DNA of 5,449 nt from Campylobacterota bacterium (lineage in GTDB: Bacteria; Campylobacterota; Campylobacteria; Campylobacterales; Sulfurimonadaceae): positions 1 through 5,449 of the forward strand of contig JAADDU010000165.1 in the NCBI GenBank assembly GCA_013153755.1, written 5' to 3'. Position 1 is the stretch's first letter; each line of letters starts with the position of its first letter. The translations under genes were made by a program, and so were the position numbers. The notes under the pieces are model-generated. The model was not told where the DNA came from and did not search any database. It worked only from the letters and a program-made list of their open reading frames with translations. Below are positions 1 to 4,783 of this stretch, in pieces.

Positions 1-163
1 ATTTTAAAGTAGATATAAATTCTTTCATCTCTTTTGAGTCACCATCTTCAGAGATAATGATTTCATCTACTTTATGTGTTTGGTTTGCTAAAGATTTTAG
101 GATTAATTCAAGCGCAGAAGTATTTTTGTATACAGATATTATAATCGATATTTTTAGTTTCAT
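1..163 (-). CDS. Family 2 glycosyltransferase, N-terminal part (runs off the left edge)
   Basis: Reading leftwards from the ATG at 163-161, 54 codons are open to the window edge. The translation begins MKLKISIIISVYKNTSALEL and continues through ILKSLANQTHKVDEIIISED and GDSKEMKEF. This is the classic start of a GT2 (GT-A fold) enzyme: a hydrophobic first beta strand ending in S-V-Y-K-N, a helix with L-x-S-L-x-x-Q-T, then strand two E-I-I-I-S-E-D-G-D carrying the acidic residues that help bind the nucleotide sugar. It would transfer a sugar from a nucleotide donor in the cytoplasm. It lies 25 bases downstream of the GT9 gene on the same strand, so the two are probably co-transcribed as part of a lipooligosaccharide or similar glycan cluster. 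A GAAGG sequence sits 12 bases before the ATG, rather far for a ribosome binding site. The sugar specificity cannot be told, and most of the protein lies outside the window. Confidence 0.85.
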   Translation of the reverse strand, partial: MKLKISIIISVYKNTSALELILKSLANQTHKVDEIIISEDGDSKEMKEFISTLK

Positions 164-188
164 ATTGTTTATTTGCCTTCTTTATTAT

Positions 189-1196
189 TTATATTATATT
201 TTCTGATTTTATACAATCATATACATCATTTACATTGATGAGTTTCATACATTTATTGTCTTTACAGTTTTTCATAACTTCTGTTTTATAGCAAGGGGAA
301 CATTCTAGGTTTTTACTTATGATGTTTATTTTATTGTATGGAGTTTTATATGGACTATCTGTAACTGTACTATTTGGTCCCATCAATATAAATACTTGAG
401 TATTAAGCGCAGCAGCTATATGCCCTACAGCACTATCTGTGCAAACAACAGCTTGTGCATATTTTACAACACTATTTAGTTCATAAATATTATTTTTACC
501 TACTAAATCGATTACATTATTTGGGTATGGTTGTAGATTTTTAAAAAAACTTTTTTCCCCTTTTGCTCCAACAATTACAACTTGAATATTTTGTGAGAGT
601 TTTTTTATAAGTTCTACCCATGATTTATTTTCCCATGCTCTATAGTTTAAACTTTTTTTATTTACATGTGAATTACTTGGTGCTATTACTATGTATTTTT
701 CTTGTAGATTGTACTTGCCTTTTATATCTTCAAAGGTACTATGTACCACTTTTGGAAAAGACATATCTAGATTTTTTTTTGAAACTATAGACTTAAAGTA
801 TTGTTTTTGAAGTTCACCTCTATTTAGATTTTTATCTATCTCTATATCATTAAAGAGTGCACCAACTTTTTTTTTAGCTACGATTTTTTTTAGTAAACTT
901 TTAAATTGTTTTCCGTATTCAAAATTTATAAGTAAGTCATAAGGATTTTTTTTAGAATATTCTACAATCTTTTTTTTATCGCTACTTAGTATGTAGGGGA
1001 TTTTTTTATGTTTAAGTGAAAATACCTTATTTACTCTAGTATCTTTGTTAAAAAGGGTACCACTCCCAGGAGTACAAACAAAGTCTATGATAGTATCTTG
1101 GGTATATTCAAGCTTTAATGCATCTATAACACTTGTAGCATATACCAAATCACCTAATGCTCCACAACGGATAATTAAAACAGATTTTACAGACAT
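189..1196 (-). CDS. GT9 glycosyltransferase, ADP-heptose:LPS heptosyltransferase-like
   Basis: The 335-residue product has the two Rossmann-like halves of the GT9 (WaaC/WaaF) family and the usual length. The N-terminal half opens with VLIIRCGALGD (residues 6-16); Asp16 matches the catalytic-region Asp of the RxxxxGD motif. The C-terminal half has an APSNS segment followed by a W-x(4)-W-x-x-L stretch, then CTDSAVGHIAAALNT around 252-266 with Asp254 and His259 (equivalent to DTGxxH, which contacts the ADP-sugar), and GPNS at 273-276. It ends with four cysteines (299, 302, 311, 316) followed by M-x-x-I-x-x-x-D-V, a tail seen in many GT9 members. By family it adds heptose, or a related sugar from an ADP donor, to the lipid A-core on the cytoplasmic side of the inner membrane. 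The start ATG has only a weak AGG upstream, but it places the first beta strand correctly. The coding strand carries many A runs of 7-9 bases. WaaC, WaaF or a later core transferase cannot be distinguished. Confidence 0.88.
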   Translation of the reverse strand: MSVKSVLIIRCGALGDLVYATSVIDALKLEYTQDTIIDFVCTPGSGTLFNKDTRVNKVFSLKHKKIPYILSSDKKKIVEYSKKNPYDLLINFEYGKQFKSLLKKIVAKKKVGALFNDIEIDKNLNRGELQKQYFKSIVSKKNLDMSFPKVVHSTFEDIKGKYNLQEKYIVIAPSNSHVNKKSLNYRAWENKSWVELIKKLSQNIQVVIVGAKGEKSFFKNLQPYPNNVIDLVGKNNIYELNSVVKYAQAVVCTDSAVGHIAAALNTQVFILMGPNSTVTDSPYKTPYNKINIISKNLECSPCYKTEVMKNCKDNKCMKLINVNDVYDCIKSENII

Positions 1197-1226
1197 AGAT
1201 AATACCTAAAGATTATGATTTGTCTA

Positions 1227-1235
1227 ATTATATCT
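1227..1235 (-). promoter_or_regulatory. Putative sigma-70 promoter (-10) of the glycosyltransferase unit
   Basis: On the minus strand a perfect TATAAT lies at 1232-1227, preceded by A/T-rich sequence. A start of transcription near 1220 would leave a leader of about two dozen bases before the GT9 ATG at 1196. No clear -35 box is visible, which is usual for Campylobacterota. This is based on motif and spacing only. Confidence 0.45.
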
Positions 1236-1253
1236 AAAATTTCTATATTTTTT

Positions 1254-1269
1254 GCTACAATGATAAAAT
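1254..1269 (+). promoter_or_regulatory. Putative extended -10 promoter(s) of the lipoprotein gene
   Basis: Two overlapping candidates are present after a T-rich stretch: TGC-TACAAT ending at 1261 and TGA-TAAAAT ending at 1269. Both have the TGn extension typical of Campylobacterota housekeeping promoters. Transcription would begin around 1268-1277, just before the strong AAGGAG ribosome binding site at 1282-1287. Which of the two is used cannot be told. Confidence 0.5.
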
Positions 1270-1292
1270 CTTAAAATACACAAGGAGTGTAA

Positions 1293-1847
1293 ATGTTGAA
1301 ATATATTAACTCGATTATAATGGCTTTTGTTATTGGAGTAGTTATGAGTGGATGTGGTGGTAGTGAGCCAAAACCAAGTAGTAGTTCTGCTGTTTTAGGT
1401 ATGAAAAACATATATGTAAGTTCAAAAGCAACCTATAATGGAAATATTGCTCAAAATATAAAAACTGAGTGTAAAATAGACTCTCAAGTTATTCATTGGT
1501 TACAAGCTTATGCTAAAAAACAAAATATTAACATTGTTATAGACGGTAAACCAACAGCGAATGATAGTGTTTTAAAAATCTCTATTACTGACGCTATAAG
1601 TCAAAGAGCTTTTGGTTATGGTGGGCATAACAAATATGTAACTATATCTGGAAAACTTTATGAAGGTAACAAACTAAAATCCTCTTTTATGGCTGCTAGA
1701 AGATCTGGTGGTGGATATTTTGGTGCATACAGAAGTTCATGTAGTGTTCTTGGAAGTTGTGCAAAAACACTAGGAAGAGATACAGCTTCATGGTTGAAAA
1801 ATCCAACTGATGGTGCAAAATTAGGTGATGCTTACCTCATTCATTAG
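1293..1847 (+). CDS. Putative outer-membrane lipoprotein of unknown function
   Basis: The start is well supported: AAGGAG at 1282-1287 is five bases before the ATG. The 184-residue product starts with a short basic n-region (MLKYIN), a hydrophobic segment (residues 8-17) and the lipobox-like M-S-G-C, so Cys21 would be lipidated after signal peptidase II cleavage. Gly follows the Cys, compatible with outer-membrane sorting by E. coli rules. A Ser/Pro-rich linker (22-34) leads to an alpha/beta domain of about 150 residues. Its features are a Cys at 60 in I-K-T-E-C-K-I-D, a strand pair around 78-100, and a C-terminal region with a Gly-rich S-G-G-G-Y-F-G-A-Y-R-S-S-C (138-150), a further Cys156 and a final amphipathic helix before W-L-K-N-P. 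Cys60, 150 and 156 could form a periplasmic disulfide. I do not recognise the family; loose similarity to DUF4410/CsgG-type small periplasmic domains is a guess. It appears monocistronic, between a divergent promoter and a convergent hairpin. Confidence 0.8.
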   Translation: MLKYINSIIMAFVIGVVMSGCGGSEPKPSSSSAVLGMKNIYVSSKATYNGNIAQNIKTECKIDSQVIHWLQAYAKKQNINIVIDGKPTANDSVLKISITDAISQRAFGYGGHNKYVTISGKLYEGNKLKSSFMAARRSGGGYFGAYRSSCSVLGSCAKTLGRDTASWLKNPTDGAKLGDAYLIH

Positions 1848-1852
1848 TAAAA

Positions 1853-1882
1853 TTCTCTATCTTAAAAATATAAGATAGAGAA
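1853..1882 (-). terminator. 12-bp hairpin between convergent units, probable terminator of the rhodanese unit
   Basis: TTCTCTATCTTA (1853-1864) and TAAGATAGAGAA (1871-1882) are perfect inverted repeats around a 6-base loop. Read on the minus strand the stem is followed by TTTTA, a short U tract. On the plus strand it is followed by CTCCCC, with no U tract. It therefore looks better as a terminator for the leftward rhodanese/small-peptide transcript than for the lipoprotein gene, although it lies only 5 bases after the latter's stop and may help both. The stem is AT-rich (3 G:C pairs of 12). Unusually, it overlaps the last codons of the small ORF at 1857-1973. Confidence 0.5.
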
Positions 1883-1973
1883 CTCCCCATAGTATAAAAA
1901 CTATAAGAGCAATACCCCCAAAGAGTATGGTTACTCTTAGGCTAAAGTATATAAAAAATTTAAATAGATTCAT
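1857..1973 (-). CDS. Small single-span membrane peptide (38 aa) coupled to the rhodanese gene
   Basis: The ATG (1973-1971) overlaps the TGA stop of the rhodanese gene as ATGA, the classic layout for translational coupling, and the frame runs 38 codons to TAG at 1859-1857. The peptide begins MNLFKFFIYFSLRVTILFGG, continues with a very hydrophobic stretch containing A-L-I-V-F-I-L-W-G-V, and ends I-F-L-R. It is essentially one transmembrane helix (about residues 14-37) after a short amphipathic, aromatic start with Lys5 and Arg13. No family is recognised. The context suggests it is co-expressed with the exported rhodanese and might anchor or assist it, which is inference. It is below usual gene-calling length; the ATGA overlap and strong hydrophobic pattern are the reasons to call it. 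Confidence 0.55.
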   Translation of the reverse strand: MNLFKFFIYFSLRVTILFGGIALIVFILWGVLYLIFLR

Positions 1974-2371
1974 TTTTTATAGGGTACTATAACTGATGGT
2001 AGTTTTAAAGATTTTAGATACATCATACCACCTTTTAAGTTTACAACATCATAATTTAGCTGTTTTGATAAAAAATCAGATACCATAGTTGTTCTACTTC
2101 CTGTTCTACAGATAAGCGCAAAAGGTTTTTTAGTATCTACTTTTTGATTTAATTTTGTTAAAAAATTACGAACATCATAAGAACCTTTTTCATTAAAAAA
2201 GACTATAGTGATGGCATTTTTAATGATACCAGTTTCCTTCCATTCACCCTCTGTTCTTATATCTACTATGGGTATCTTAGAATCTATAATCTCTTGTGAT
2301 GGGTATCTGTTAGTGATAGATGCCATTAACAATGTAGTGAAAAATATAGATGTTAGTGTGATTTTTATCAA
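1970..2371 (-). CDS. Exported single-domain rhodanese-like sulfurtransferase
   Basis: The product has 133 residues. Residues 1-17 form a signal peptide (Lys3, then a hydrophobic core, ending L-L-M-A before S-I-T-N), so the enzyme should be periplasmic. The rest is one rhodanese domain: P-I-V-D-I-R-T-E-G-E-W (34-44) is the N-terminal CH2A-type motif, C-R-T-G-S-R-T (88-94) is the active-site loop with Cys88 as the persulfide-carrying nucleophile, and N-L-K-G-G-M-M-Y (111-118) is the C-terminal motif. Rhodaneses move sulfane sulfur between thiosulfate, persulfides or polysulfides and acceptors; the natural substrate here is unknown. The start is a TTG, with AGGAG six bases upstream and no in-frame ATG at the right place; starting later would remove the signal peptide. 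It is the first gene of a two-gene unit with the overlapping small membrane peptide and is divergent from the gene at 2441. Confidence 0.85.
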   Translation of the reverse strand: MIKITLTSIFFTTLLMASITNRYPSQEIIDSKIPIVDIRTEGEWKETGIIKNAITIVFFNEKGSYDVRNFLTKLNQKVDTKKPFALICRTGSRTTMVSDFLSKQLNYDVVNLKGGMMYLKSLKLPSVIVPYKK

Positions 2372-2377
2372 GTTATT

Positions 2378-2382
2378 CTCCT
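2378..2382 (-). promoter_or_regulatory. Ribosome binding site that fixes the TTG start of the rhodanese gene
   Basis: AGGAG on the minus strand lies six bases before the TTG at 2371-2369. The spacing is ideal, and the TTG opens a complete signal peptide, so the unusual start codon is well supported. Confidence 0.7.
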
Positions 2383-2399
2383 AAATATAAATTAAAGTG

Positions 2400-2412
2400 T
2401 ATAATTATAGCA
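2400..2412. promoter_or_regulatory. Overlapping divergent -10 boxes (palindromic TATAATTATA)
   Basis: TATAATTATA at 2400-2409 is a perfect palindrome. Read rightwards TATAAT (2400-2405) would start RNA near 2412, upstream of the ribosome binding site of the gene at 2441. Read leftwards TATAAT (2409-2404) is preceded by TGC (2412-2410), a full extended -10, and would start RNA near 2397, upstream of the rhodanese ribosome binding site. The two -10 boxes share bases, so polymerase could serve only one direction at a time. The leftward promoter looks the stronger because of its extension. Confidence 0.5.
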
Positions 2413-2440
2413 ACAATATGTAATGGGAGAGTATAAAAAG

Positions 2441-2812
2441 ATGGCTGCATCTAAAAAAGTGATAGAAAATTCAAATAGATTAAGATATATAAGGGCATTG
2501 GAGCGATTTCATAAAAGTATAGTTTCATACCTTTTAAATACAGAAGAACTCTCACAAGAAAAATATACTAAAAAGATACAAAATGCTAAAAAACTTTTAG
2601 ATAGGATTGATGAAGTGGCTCTTTATAAAGGGGAATTGCAAGATTTACAACTTTTAGTTAAAAAAATGATACATTTGGTTGATAGTGATAAAAATATAGA
2701 CGACATAAAAGACGAAGTGTTATATGCTTCAAATCAACTAGATAAAAGTAAAAATGCCAAACGCTATAAAAAAGATAAGCATACTAAGTCTAAATATAGC
2801 GATTGGGAATAA
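2441..2812 (+). CDS. Small Lys-rich helical protein of unknown function
   Basis: From the ATG at 2441 the product is 123 residues, starting MAASKKVIENSNRLRYIRAL. I prefer this start because GGGAG at 2425-2429 lies upstream at a usable distance. The in-frame ATG at 2423 has no ribosome binding site and would sit only about 11 bases after the predicted transcription start; using it would add six residues (MGEYKK). The protein has no signal peptide or membrane segment. Most of it (residues 8-100) looks like successive amphipathic helices with heptad-like leucines (for example K-K-L-L-D-R-I-D and L-Q-D-L-Q-L-L-V-K-K-M), then a very basic disordered tail (K-N-A-K-R-Y-K-K-D-K-H-T-K-S-K) ending Y-S-D-W-E. 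This composition fits a cytoplasmic protein binding nucleic acid, ribosome or another protein, but no family is recognised. It is convergent with the membrane-protein gene, with only three bases between the stops. Confidence 0.75.
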   Translation: MAASKKVIENSNRLRYIRALERFHKSIVSYLLNTEELSQEKYTKKIQNAKKLLDRIDEVALYKGELQDLQLLVKKMIHLVDSDKNIDDIKDEVLYASNQLDKSKNAKRYKKDKHTKSKYSDWE

Positions 2813-2832
2813 AGTTTATAAGTACATAAACT
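2813..2832. repeat. 7-bp inverted repeat across the convergent stop codons
   Basis: AGTTTAT (2813-2819) and ATAAACT (2826-2832) are perfect inverted repeats with a 6-base loop. They lie right after the plus-strand stop (2810-2812) and over the minus-strand stop (2818-2816). On the minus strand TTTATT follows, so it could be a weak terminator, but the stem is short and AT-rich. It may be chance in such AT-rich DNA. Confidence 0.25.
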
Positions 2833-3232
2833 GTGAAAGAAATATGATCATAATAACTAAAATAAATGGGAAAATATGACTTTTAAAAACTAATGGTTGT
2901 ATACCAAAAAACACTTGTAAAACACCTCTAAGCCCAAGCCAAGAACCTAAAAAAGCTTTTATACTAAGTAGGATTTGAAAATTACTAAGACCATCTTCGC
3001 TTATCTCTCCAAAAACTTGAAAAAATAGGTATATTCCTGCTAAAACAGCTACTATTAGAGCTTTTGGTACAATTTTTCTAACATGTATCATAACAGCTTC
3101 TCTAGCATTTGCAGATTCTTCTTCATTAAGTGTTTGTTTTATCTTAGAGATAAAAAGATTGTCAGTAAATAAAAAACCACCATATATAAAGACTGCAAAT
3201 ATATGTATGGTATGGATGATAGTGTAAGTGAT
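2816..3232 (-). CDS. Small multi-span membrane protein, CopD/DUF2269-like, with non-canonical start
   Basis: The first ATG in this frame is at 3091-3089, but the frame is open upstream to TAA at 3238-3236, and the extra translation is plainly protein-like. It supplies a first membrane helix (Y-T-I-I-H-T-I-H-I-F-A-V-F-I-Y-G-G-F-L-F-T) followed by a charged loop with N-E-E-E and A-R-E-A. No ATG, GTG or TTG occurs among those codons. AAGGA at 3243-3239 lies six bases before an ATC codon at 3232-3230, which is the start used here (138 residues). The body then has helices L-I-V-A-V-L-A-G-I-Y-L-F-F, one around F-L-G-S-W-L-G-L-R-G, and a C-terminal F-P-F-I-L-V-I-M-I-I-F-L-S-Q-F. Four spans with His in helix one resemble small CopD/DUF2269-type proteins; this assignment is tentative. 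The alternatives are a gene that lost its start codon, a base error, or a shorter three-span protein starting at 3091. Confidence 0.65.
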   Translation of the reverse strand: MTYTIIHTIHIFAVFIYGGFLFTDNLFISKIKQTLNEEESANAREAVMIHVRKIVPKALIVAVLAGIYLFFQVFGEISEDGLSNFQILLSIKAFLGSWLGLRGVLQVFFGIQPLVFKSHIFPFILVIMIIFLSQFMYL

Positions 3233-3238
3233 GATTTA

Positions 3239-3243
3239 TCCTT
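3239..3243 (-). promoter_or_regulatory. Ribosome binding site upstream of a gene lacking ATG/GTG/TTG
   Basis: AAGGA on the minus strand precedes two consecutive ATC codons, at spacings of three and six bases. Its position argues that translation of the membrane protein begins here and not at the ATG 48 codons further in, where no good ribosome binding site is seen. Confidence 0.5.
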
Positions 3244-3256
3244 TATTTTTTATGTA

Positions 3257-3265
3257 ATCTTAGCA
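3257..3265 (-). promoter_or_regulatory. Putative extended -10 promoter of the membrane-protein gene
   Basis: On the minus strand TGC-TAAGAT (3265-3257) matches the TGn-TATAAT pattern in four of six core positions plus the extension. RNA would start near 3250, a few bases before the AAGGA ribosome binding site. This supports translation beginning near 3232 and not at 3091. Confidence 0.4.
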
Positions 3266-3271
3266 TAAAAT

Positions 3272-3285
3272 CTACAAAATTGTAG
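3272..3285. promoter_or_regulatory. Small palindrome, possible operator of the flavoprotein-frd operon
   Basis: CTACAA-AA-TTGTAG is a perfect 6+6 inverted repeat 11 bases before the flavoprotein ATG and inside the 64-base divergent intergenic region. A TAAAAT (3266-3271) directly before it could be the rightward -10, which would place the palindrome over the transcription start, where a repressor could act. The arms are short and no regulator is identified. Confidence 0.3.
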
Positions 3286-3296
3286 TAAAATAGTAT

Positions 3297-4769
3297 ATGG
3301 AAAAATTAAATTATGATGTATGTGTTATAGGTTGTGGCCCTGCTGGTTTTGCAGCAGCTATGAGGTCGTATGATTTTGATAATCATGTGTGTATAGTTGA
3401 AGCTACTCATGTTGGTGGTGCTGGAATTGCTAATGGAGCTTTAAGTTCTAAAACTATGTGGGAGTTATCTAAAGATTTTGCAACTGCTAGCAAAATAGAT
3501 AGAGGTTATAGAGCATCTAGTCTTAGTCTAGATTATGAAAAAGTTCGTGATAATGTTTTTAATGCAGTAAGAGAAAAAGAGTATCAAATCCGTTCACAAA
3601 TAGAAACATTTTCAAAAAAAGATGGTGTATCTAAAAGTTTAACTCTCATAGAAGGGTGGGGAGAGTTTTCTTCTCATAAAACACTCATAGTAAAGAAACA
3701 TGATGGGCAAACAGTCGAAATATTAGCAAAAGATTTTATTTTAGCTACTGGTTCGACACCAAGAAAACATCCATTTTTGGAAGTAGATGGGGAGATGATT
3801 ATCACATCTGATCACATACTTACACTTAAAAAATTTCCACGCGAGATACTTATAGTAGGAGCTGGTATAGTTGGATGTGAATTTGCCACTATATTTGCAG
3901 AATTTGCTCAAACAAAAGTACATTTGCTGGATTCTCAAGAGAGGGTTATCCCTTTTGAAGATGATGATGTTAGTGATTATGCTGGAAAAATGTTAGAAAA
4001 TATAGGGGTAAATATACATCATAGAGCCTCACTAAGGGAGATAAAAAAGCATGACACACATATAGATGTAACACTTGACTATAAAGATGGGCATACTGAT
4101 GTTATAAGTGTAGATAGCATTTTGATTTCTATTGGTCGCGTTTCAAACTTAGAAAGTTTAAAACTTGAAAATATTGGTGTTAGTGCTACAGATAGAGGAC
4201 TTTTAAAAACAGATGATATGTGTAGAGTTTGTGAAAACATATATGCAGTTGGAGATATATCTGGAAATAATGCTTTAGTAAATGTAGCAGAGATGGAAGG
4301 GCGTTTTGCAGCTAAAGCGATAGAAGGTAAAACACATTTTGCACTAAGATATAGAAATATGTCAACCATAATGTTTTTTAATCCAGAGATTTCTGCGATA
4401 GGTCTAACAGAAAAAGAGTGTGTAGAACAAAAAATCTCCTACAGAGTAGTATTTTATAAACACTCTTTAGTTTCTCGTGCTATAGCTATGCGTGATACAG
4501 ATGGATTTTTTAAAATGATAGTAACAGATGAAGAAAATCCTAAAGTTTTGGGTATGAGAGCAGCAGGACCACAATCAGCTGCGTCTATAATGTATATAGC
4601 TACCCTTATGGATCATAATGTAAGACTTGGAGATATTATGAAAACAGTACATCCTCATCCTAGTATGACAGAGGGGATTCAAGAGTGTATAAGAACTCTT
4701 TTAGGTAAGTCTATATTTAAACCAGAAGCTTTCCCTCAGTATATAAAATTTAAATCTTACAAAGCATAA
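3297..4769 (+). CDS. Lpd-like FAD/NAD(P) flavoprotein lacking the redox-active disulfide
   Basis: The 490-residue product has the class I pyridine nucleotide-disulfide oxidoreductase layout. FAD domain: V-I-G-C-G-P-A-G (GxGxxG at 12-17), with Glu35 ending strand two. A-T-G-S-T-P is at 150-155. NAD domain: G-A-G-I-V-G at 188-193, with acidic Asp212 ending its second strand, favouring NADH over NADPH. Y-A-V-G-D at 316-320 carries the flavin-contacting Asp320. The C-terminal dimerisation domain holds H-P-H-P-S-M-T-E (452-459), with the His454/Glu459 pair equivalent to His444/Glu449 of dihydrolipoamide dehydrogenase. The expected G-G-T-C-x(4)-C-x-P-S-K is instead G-G-A-G-I-A-N-G-A-L-S-S-K (40-52): both cysteines are gone (Gly43, Ala48). 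Lipoamide or thiol reduction by the usual mechanism is therefore unlikely. A direct flavin NAD(P)H:quinone or transhydrogenase-type reaction is more plausible (inference). The start has no visible ribosome binding site but fits the family. frdC follows 14 bases later. A database label of 'dihydrolipoamide dehydrogenase' would mislead. Confidence 0.85.
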   Translation: MEKLNYDVCVIGCGPAGFAAAMRSYDFDNHVCIVEATHVGGAGIANGALSSKTMWELSKDFATASKIDRGYRASSLSLDYEKVRDNVFNAVREKEYQIRSQIETFSKKDGVSKSLTLIEGWGEFSSHKTLIVKKHDGQTVEILAKDFILATGSTPRKHPFLEVDGEMIITSDHILTLKKFPREILIVGAGIVGCEFATIFAEFAQTKVHLLDSQERVIPFEDDDVSDYAGKMLENIGVNIHHRASLREIKKHDTHIDVTLDYKDGHTDVISVDSILISIGRVSNLESLKLENIGVSATDRGLLKTDDMCRVCENIYAVGDISGNNALVNVAEMEGRFAAKAIEGKTHFALRYRNMSTIMFFNPEISAIGLTEKECVEQKISYRVVFYKHSLVSRAIAMRDTDGFFKMIVTDEENPKVLGMRAAGPQSAASIMYIATLMDHNVRLGDIMKTVHPHPSMTEGIQECIRTLLGKSIFKPEAFPQYIKFKSYKA

Positions 4770-4783
4770 AAGGATAAAGTAGT

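Noticed and set aside
1197..1292. Possible small RNA or riboswitch in the divergent intergenic region
   Set aside because: The 96 bases are fully accounted for by promoters and a ribosome binding site, and no stable stem-loop was seen.
2423..2440. Upstream ATG at 2423 as the start of the Lys-rich protein
   Set aside because: It has no ribosome binding site and would fall almost at the predicted transcription start; the ATG at 2441 has GGGAG before it. It remains possible.
3243..3266. Seven-codon minus-strand frame (ATG CTA AGA ... TAA) ending at the ribosome binding site of the membrane-protein gene, as a possible leader peptide
   Set aside because: Its ATG overlaps the TGC extension of the likely -10 box (3265-3257), so it would lie upstream of the transcription start; it also has no ribosome binding site.
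3741..3938. 65-codon minus-strand open frame inside the flavoprotein gene
   Set aside because: It lies wholly opposite a strongly supported gene, has no ribosome binding site, and its Cys/Tyr/Lys-rich translation looks like an antisense shadow.
4079..4369. 96-codon minus-strand open frame inside the flavoprotein gene
   Set aside because: It lies entirely opposite conserved flavoprotein motifs (including the Y-A-V-G-D segment) and has no recognisable domain.
3297..4769. Reading the flavoprotein as the E3 subunit (dihydrolipoamide dehydrogenase) of a 2-oxoacid dehydrogenase
   Set aside because: Both disulfide cysteines are missing, and no E1, E2 or lipoyl-domain gene is present in the window.
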